A stretch of 10,415 nt of DNA, from positions 25,053 to 35,467 of the forward strand of contig DHDO01000067.1 in the NCBI GenBank assembly GCA_002399435.1, in the 5' to 3' direction. The position numbers were made by a program, and so were the translations under genes. This stretch comes from Firmicutes bacterium UBA4874 (lineage in GTDB: Bacteria > Bacillota > Clostridia > Caldicoprobacterales > DTU083). This document shows positions 6,974 through 10,415 of the stretch, piece after piece (positions within the stretch are counted from its first letter, which is position 1; the number at the start of each line of letters is the position of its first letter). The notes below the pieces were generated by a model. It was given only the letters and a program-made list of their open reading frames with translations. It did not search any database and had not been told where the DNA came from.

Positions 6974-8470
6974 TCAATCGGTCAGCTCCGGTACGTTGCC
7001 ATAAGGCAGTTCCACATAAAAGGTCGTTCCTTTCCCCTCTTCGCTGCTGACCCGAATAAACCCCTGATGCATCATTACAATACGGTTGGCAATGGAAAGT
7101 CCAAGACCGGTGCCGCCGGTGGATCTGGACCTGGCCTTATCCACCCGGAAAAACCGGTCAAAAATGTGGGCCATATCCTCCTGGGGAATCCCAATCCCCG
7201 TATCACTGACCTTCATCACCGCATAATCCGGGGCCCGGTAAACTTCGACGGTAACCCGTCCGCCATCCGGCGTATACTTTATGCCGTTATCTATAATATT
7301 CGACAAAACCTGCTGTAGTTTTAGGCCATCTCCCATTACGGTAACCGTTTCCTCACTGAACAATTCCACACGGATTTGTTTTTGGTCCGCCAGCAGCTGC
7401 ATACCCCTGATGGTCCTTTTTGCCAGGCTGGTCAGCTCCACCGGTTCCTTTCGGATCTCCGCCGCATTGACATCCTGGTCCAGATTGACCATGGAAAGCA
7501 AATCGGTGATGATGGCATTCAGCCGATCCACCTCAGAATTAATATCTGCCAAAAAATCCCTATAAATGGCAGGATCATCCACCTCCATACTCAGAAGCGA
7601 TTCTGCCAGCACCTTCATGGCGCTCAGCGGAGTTTTCAGTTCATGGGAAGCATTGGAAACGAATTCATTACGGGCATGATCCAGATGTTCCAGCTTCTCG
7701 CTCATGACGTTAAACGCTTCTCCCATCTGTCGGAACTCCCCGCTGCCGGTAATGTTCACCTTTTGATTCAGATATCCCTTGCTCATTCGGGTAATACTGG
7801 CAGTCATTTCCTTGATGGGATGGGTAATCAATCCGGAAAGAACAAAACTGATCAAAATGATGGAACTCGTAATGGCAGTCGTAAAAAGAGTAATGATTTT
7901 TCGGATATCCGCCAGAACCGTTTCCACACTGTCCAGGGACGTGGACAGAAATACCATACCGATTACTCCGTCCGTATAATGGGTAATCGGAGCATACGCA
8001 TACAGAACTCTTTTCCGTTCAGGCGGATTGCCTGCCTTGATGGTAACATCCCTGGCACGAACAGAGTTTCCCTTCAATACACTGACAACATCCGGATAAT
8101 CCTGGGTCAGGTCCCGCCGCAGCAGACTGGTGCTTTGATAGGAATCCTGCTCTACAATGCCATTGCGGTTCAGGATAAGAATCCGGGTGGACTCCCCCTC
8201 CATCTGAACCACTTCATAACCAAACTCCTGTATCCGATAAAAAATATTGGGATCCTTGTTGTAATAATCATCCGCAATGAGCTGTGCCAGCTGTATGGAA
8301 TATTTCTGATAATCAATTTTCCTGTCCCTGATCAGGTATTTTTCTAAATTCTGCATAATAACCAGATTAATCATGAAAAAGCCAATCCCGATCACCAGCA
8401 AATAAGTAAGGGAAATTTTCCAGCGAAGGCTGGAAAAGAAATGCTTATTTATCCGCAAAATAGTATCCAA
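6974..8470 (-). CDS. Sensor histidine kinase (HAMP-HisKA-HATPase, PhoR/WalK-like)
   Basis: This membrane kinase of 498 residues has a first membrane segment at about 19-39, an extracytoplasmic sensor of about 150 residues (40-192), and a second membrane segment at about 193-215. A HAMP domain follows at about 216-265 (ITHPIKEMTASITRMSKGYL). HisKA carries FVSNASHELKTP, with His276 as the predicted autophosphorylation site. The ATPase domain has the N box NIIDNGIKYT (391-400), the G1 box VSDTGIGIP (421-429), the F box IFDRFFRVDKARS and the G2 box GGTGLGLSIA. All catalytic motifs are intact. Unlike Bacillus WalK, there is no cytoplasmic PAS domain between HAMP and HisKA. The TTG start at 8470 overlaps the regulator's last codons by 26 nt. 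No ideal ribosome site is visible and another TTG lies at 8458, so the exact start is open, but translational coupling is likely. It should phosphorylate the adjacent regulator; the signal is unknown. Confidence 0.93.
   Translation of the reverse strand: MDTILRINKHFFSSLRWKISLTYLLVIGIGFFMINLVIMQNLEKYLIRDRKIDYQKYSIQLAQLIADDYYNKDPNIFYRIQEFGYEVVQMEGESTRILILNRNGIVEQDSYQSTSLLRRDLTQDYPDVVSVLKGNSVRARDVTIKAGNPPERKRVLYAYAPITHYTDGVIGMVFLSTSLDSVETVLADIRKIITLFTTAITSSIILISFVLSGLITHPIKEMTASITRMSKGYLNQKVNITGSGEFRQMGEAFNVMSEKLEHLDHARNEFVSNASHELKTPLSAMKVLAESLLSMEVDDPAIYRDFLADINSEVDRLNAIITDLLSMVNLDQDVNAAEIRKEPVELTSLAKRTIRGMQLLADQKQIRVELFSEETVTVMGDGLKLQQVLSNIIDNGIKYTPDGGRVTVEVYRAPDYAVMKVSDTGIGIPQEDMAHIFDRFFRVDKARSRSTGGTGLGLSIANRIVMMHQGFIRVSSEEGKGTTFYVELPYGNVPELTD
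8416..8437 (-). other. Perfect 9-bp hairpin in the first codons of the kinase gene
   Basis: TTTTCCAGC and GCTGGAAAA pair without mismatch around a 4-nt loop (CTTC on the minus strand). The hairpin lies within kinase codons 12-18 and about 8 nt after the regulator's stop codon. It lacks a following T-run, so it is not a terminator. It might set the regulator to kinase translation ratio, or it may be a by-product of coding. Confidence 0.35.
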
Positions 8471-9125
8471 CTCCCCATTTTGTAAATATGAAATCGGGTT
8501 GGCTTGGATTCTTTTCTATTTTCTCCCGAAGCCGCCGGATATGGACATCCACCGTACGCAAATCTCCCAGATAATCATATTTCCATACAATTTCCAGAAG
8601 ACTTTCCCGACTGTATACCTTACCGGGATGACTGGCAAAAAGCTGAAGCAAATCAAACTCCTTTGCCGTCAGGTTGACATCCTTATCCCCAATGGTAACA
8701 CTCCGGCTGGAAAGATTGATGGTCATATCCTTGAAGCGTATGACCTGCTCATTGTTTGCACCGTTCAACCGACGAAAAACGGCCTTGATCCTGGCCTTCA
8801 GTTCCAGAATATTGAAAGGCTTGGTAATATAGTCGTCTGCGCCATAATCCAGGCCCAGGATTTTGTCCATGTCCTCTCCCTTTGCGGTCAGCATAATAAC
8901 CGGTACCCGGGATTGCTCCCGGATCTTCTCCAGTACCTCCAGACCGTTCAGCCTGGGAAGCATCACATCCAATATAATCAGGTCATAGGGATTGCTGTTG
9001 AACTTCTCCACCGCTTCCTCTCCGTCGGCAGCGGAATCAATCTCATATCCATCCTGTTTCAGGCTGAATGACAGTCCCTTTATAATGGCCGGTTCATCAT
9101 CCACAATTAATATTCTTTTCCCCAT
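8445..9125 (-). CDS. OmpR/PhoB-family response regulator
   Basis: This cytoplasmic DNA-binding regulator has 226 residues, the normal family length. The receiver domain (about 3-116) has the acidic pair Asp9-Asp10 in LIVDDEP, the phosphoacceptor Asp53 in LIILDVMLPRLNG, Thr80 in IMLTAKGED and Lys102 in YITKPF. The winged-helix domain (about 129-224) has LTAKEFDLLQLFASHPGKVYSR, TVDVHIRRLREKIE and the C-terminal hairpin GVGYYF. It most resembles the WalR/PhoP/ResD group, but I cannot assign an ortholog. The ATG at 9125 has AAGGAT 7 to 8 nt upstream. It is the first gene of the four-gene signalling operon, behind the promoter at 9162..9190, and its end overlaps the kinase start. It probably controls envelope genes and possibly its own operon, but no binding site can be proven from one promoter. 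Confidence 0.95.
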   Translation of the reverse strand: MGKRILIVDDEPAIIKGLSFSLKQDGYEIDSAADGEEAVEKFNSNPYDLIILDVMLPRLNGLEVLEKIREQSRVPVIMLTAKGEDMDKILGLDYGADDYITKPFNILELKARIKAVFRRLNGANNEQVIRFKDMTINLSSRSVTIGDKDVNLTAKEFDLLQLFASHPGKVYSRESLLEIVWKYDYLGDLRTVDVHIRRLREKIEKNPSQPDFIFTKWGVGYYFADK

Positions 9126-9161
9126 GCGGCATCCTTATCCTTTCAAATCTGCTCTGAATCG

Positions 9162-9190
9162 ATTTTATCATATTAAACAGGCAAAATCAA
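9162..9190 (-). promoter_or_regulatory. Predicted sigma-A promoter of the two-component/GerMN operon
   Basis: On the minus strand TTGATT (9190..9185) and TAAAAT (9167..9162) are separated by exactly 17 nt. Initiation is expected near 9155, giving a leader of about 30 nt that includes the regulator's ribosome site. No clear terminator separates comEA from this point, so read-through from comEA is also possible. Confidence 0.6.
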
Positions 9191-9238
9191 TTTTCTGTTT
9201 TCCGTCGGCATTCCGGATGATACGACCCAGCCCGCAGA

Positions 9239-9306
9239 ATGATTGTCATGATTGTCATGGCTGTCATGATTGTCGTGTGTCATGGCTGTCGTGATTGTCA
9301 TGATTT
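9239..9306. repeat. Intergenic 9-bp tandem repeat array
   Basis: On the plus strand the unit is ATGATTGTC or its variant ATGGCTGTC. In order the copies are ATGATTGTC twice (9239, 9248), ATGGCTGTC (9257), ATGATTGTC (9266), a 7-nt remnant GTGTGTC (9275), ATGGCTGTC (9282), GTGATTGTC (9291) and a partial ATGATTT (9300). That is about seven and a half units. The array fills the gap between the comEA stop and the regulator's promoter and does not enter the coding sequence. A unit this short and contiguous cannot be CRISPR. It looks like slipped-strand minisatellite DNA; a binding role is possible but unsupported. Confidence 0.85.
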
Positions 9307-9325
9307 GAATGGTTCCGCCCGACGT

Positions 9326-9970
9326 CTACGCATCAATCTGTTCCCTGAGCCCTTCAAATGTTTTCTCACCAATACCGGAAACATTCATGAGCTCTTCTAT
9401 GGACTGAAAATCACCATTCTTTTCCCGGTATTGAATGATCTTCTGTGCCTTGGACGGTCCGATCCCGTTCAAGGTTTCCAGCTGTGCCTGATCGGCTTCG
9501 TTAATGTTGACTTTTGCATCGCCATCCATTCCGGAAGAAGCACTTAAATCCACATTGCCGGACTGCTCTTCTCCTACGGCAGGGACATGATACATTCCTT
9601 CATCCTTCAGCTTTCTGGCCATATTAATGTGGTCCAGGTCGGCATCCGGCAGGGTGCCTCCTGCCAGTTTAATGGCATCTTCCACCCGTGCCCCCTCGGA
9701 CAGTGTAAGCACGCCGGGAGACTTTACCTGTCCGGTAAGGTAAACCTTTATGGGCTTTTCATTCTTTTCGGATTTTTCCGGCTCATCCTCCTCCAAAGTC
9801 ACAGCCTGCTCCTGCCTGTCGGTATCCGTCTTTTCCCATCCGGACGGCCCCGCTGACGGGGAAACACTCCGGCGCCCAACCTCCAGGCAGATCAGGACCC
9901 CTGAGAGAGCAAAAAAAGCGACGCACAGCACAAGCAGCAATTTCTGTTGAATCCTGTCAAAACGGAACAT
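9326..9970 (-). CDS. comEA: ComEA family DNA-binding competence protein
   Basis: The protein has 214 residues. A single membrane segment (about 11-28) anchors it, and an acidic, low-complexity linker follows (about 35-72). Next is a SLBB domain at about 74-131 (IKVYLTGQVKSPGVLTLSEGARV). The C-terminus has two helix-hairpin-helix motifs (about 153-214) with VNINEADQAQLETLNGIGPSKA and NVSGIGEKT, the hallmark of ComEA. In competent Gram-positive bacteria ComEA binds incoming double-stranded DNA outside the membrane and hands it to the ComEC channel. Many non-competent Clostridia also keep it. The ATG at 9970 has AAGGTGA about 7 nt upstream; the frame is open back to 10075 but without a usable start. 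No comEC or comEB lies next to it in this window. A sigma-H-like promoter sits 46 to 74 nt upstream of the start. Confidence 0.93.
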   Translation of the reverse strand: MFRFDRIQQKLLLVLCVAFFALSGVLICLEVGRRSVSPSAGPSGWEKTDTDRQEQAVTLEEDEPEKSEKNEKPIKVYLTGQVKSPGVLTLSEGARVEDAIKLAGGTLPDADLDHINMARKLKDEGMYHVPAVGEEQSGNVDLSASSGMDGDAKVNINEADQAQLETLNGIGPSKAQKIIQYREKNGDFQSIEELMNVSGIGEKTFEGLREQIDA

Positions 9971-10015
9971 AGCCTCACCTTCGTAATATTTGATTGATTT
10001 CAATCGTATATTGGT

Positions 10016-10044
10016 ATATTCGATTAAAATATAGAAATTCCTCC
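10016..10044 (-). promoter_or_regulatory. Sigma-H-like promoter of comEA
   Basis: On the minus strand GGAGGAATT (10044..10036), an 11-nt spacer and ATCGAATAT (10024..10016) match every position of the Bacillus sigma-H consensus (RnAGGAwWW, 11 to 12 nt, RnnGAATww). Initiation is expected near 10010, about 40 nt before the comEA ATG. The GGAGG is not a ribosome site, because no start codon follows it at a workable distance. Confidence 0.6.
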
Positions 10045-10216
10045 AAAATTTTTGATTCTTATTTCCTTGCAGCAATAGGAAAAAAACATCTGAAAAGCGG
10101 GTATAAGAGAACTATTTGGAGTTTTCATTCTAAACTTACCCGACCTTTTGCCGATTTGATAAAAAGGCAATGGCTATGCGATTTCCAAGATGAATTTCCC
10201 TTTTCCTATACCAATA

Positions 10217-10225
10217 TGATATAAT
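10217..10225 (+). promoter_or_regulatory. Extended -10 promoter for the plus-strand secreted-protein gene
   Basis: TGATATAAT is a perfect extended -10 element (TG, one base, TATAAT). The -35 region is weak, which extended -10 promoters tolerate. Initiation near 10232 would leave a leader of about 80 nt before the ATG at 10312. Confidence 0.5.
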
Positions 10226-10291
10226 AAATATTATTTGACCTGCCATTGCAGAATGGGAAATAAGTATAGAAGAAACCGAAGAAATCAAGAT

Positions 10292-10321
10292 GGAAAATGA
10301 GGCATTGGAAAATGAGACATA
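10292..10321 (+). repeat. 15-bp tandem duplication spanning the start codon
   Basis: GGAAAATGAGGCATT (10292..10306) is followed at once by GGAAAATGAGACATA (10307..10321), 13 of 15 bases identical. Because 15 is a multiple of three, the duplication makes two in-frame ATGs (10297 and 10312), encoding MRHWK then MRHKR. Confidence 0.7.
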
Positions 10322-10415
10322 AGAGATCTGAAAGGAAGAAAATTCTTTCCTGTATACTTATCCTGACAGCCATCGTGTTTTGCTGCCTGACCGCTTACGC
10401 TTCCGCAGAGGATGC
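10312..10415 (+). CDS. Start of a secreted or exported protein (partial, runs off the window)
   Basis: Only the first 34 codons are visible. They encode a textbook signal peptide: a strongly basic start (MRHKRSERKK), a hydrophobic core with three cysteines, and a cleavage site after YASA, followed by EDA. There is no lipobox, so signal peptidase I cleavage is expected. The mature protein lies beyond the window and its family cannot be named. The ATG at 10312 has TGAGG about 9 nt upstream, formed by the first copy of the 15-bp duplication. The ATG at 10297 is in frame but has no clear ribosome site. The gene is divergent from comEA and has its own extended -10 promoter. Confidence 0.75.
   Translation, partial: MRHKRSERKKILSCILILTAIVFCCLTAYASAED

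Larger units (their letters stand above)
9971..10311. other. Divergent intergenic region between comEA and the secreted-protein gene
   Basis: This 341-nt AT-rich gap separates two diverging genes. It holds the sigma-H-like comEA promoter on the minus strand, an extended -10 on the plus strand, and the first unit of a 15-bp duplication at its right end. The middle part (about 10050..10210) has no gene, RNA or convincing hairpin that I can support. Confidence 0.7.

Noticed and set aside
7376..8347. A 323-codon open frame on the plus strand
   Set aside because: It is antisense to the sensor kinase, whose HAMP, HisKA and ATPase motifs are all intact. The plus-strand translation resembles no family.
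9239..9306. Possible CRISPR array
   Set aside because: The unit is only 9 bp and contiguous, with no spacers, no long repeats and no cas genes nearby.
9239..9547. A plus-strand frame starting inside the tandem repeat (MIVMIVMAVM...)
   Set aside because: Its start is just the repeat read as codons, and the rest is antisense to comEA. No ribosome site precedes it.
9971..10075. A 35-residue N-terminal extension of ComEA
   Set aside because: It begins with a TTG lacking a ribosome site, would place charged residues before the signal anchor, and runs across the sigma-H-like promoter.
10141..10180. Possible terminator or RNA hairpin with TTGCC and GGCAA arms
   Set aside because: The stem is only about five pairs with a long loop and no fitting T-run, too weak to support.

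Overview
The window looks like chromosomal DNA of a Gram-positive, low-to-mid GC Bacillota, most likely a Clostridia-type organism. The grounds are AGGAGG-type ribosome sites, GerMN-domain lipoproteins, a VanW/YoaR-type membrane protein, a TGS-type nucleoside kinase of the clostridial kind, a DUF368 protein, and a promoter that fits the sigma-H consensus. The genus cannot be told from the sequence. There is no phage, transposon, CRISPR, tRNA or rRNA signature, and the region reads as ordinary core genome. Eight complete genes lie on the minus strand. One partial gene on the plus strand runs off the right edge.

Reading in the direction of transcription (right to left), comEA (9326..9970) comes first, behind a sigma-H-like promoter. 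A 9-bp tandem repeat array and a sigma-A promoter follow. Next is a four-gene envelope-signalling operon (about 9155 to 4190): an OmpR-family response regulator, an overlapping HAMP/HisKA sensor kinase, a lipoprotein with one GerMN domain, and a lipoprotein with three GerMN domains. A strong intrinsic terminator (4190..4223) closes it.

A second minus-strand group has its own extended -10 promoter (4113..4141). It holds a VanW-family membrane-anchored protein, a TGS-domain uridine-kinase-like nucleoside kinase, and a DUF368 membrane protein of the family implicated in undecaprenyl-phosphate translocation. At the right edge, a divergent plus-strand gene begins with a clear signal peptide.

The unifying theme is the cell envelope. 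A two-component system is coupled to surface lipoproteins, and next to it sit a cell-wall-associated VanW protein and a lipid-carrier translocase candidate. The response regulator, kinase and GerMN lipoprotein order resembles actinobacterial mtrA-mtrB-lpqB, which suggests that the lipoproteins tune the kinase. I found no wholly new system. The best leads are this signalling operon with its triple-GerMN protein, the sigma-H-like promoter of comEA, and several small repeats and hairpins at control points.
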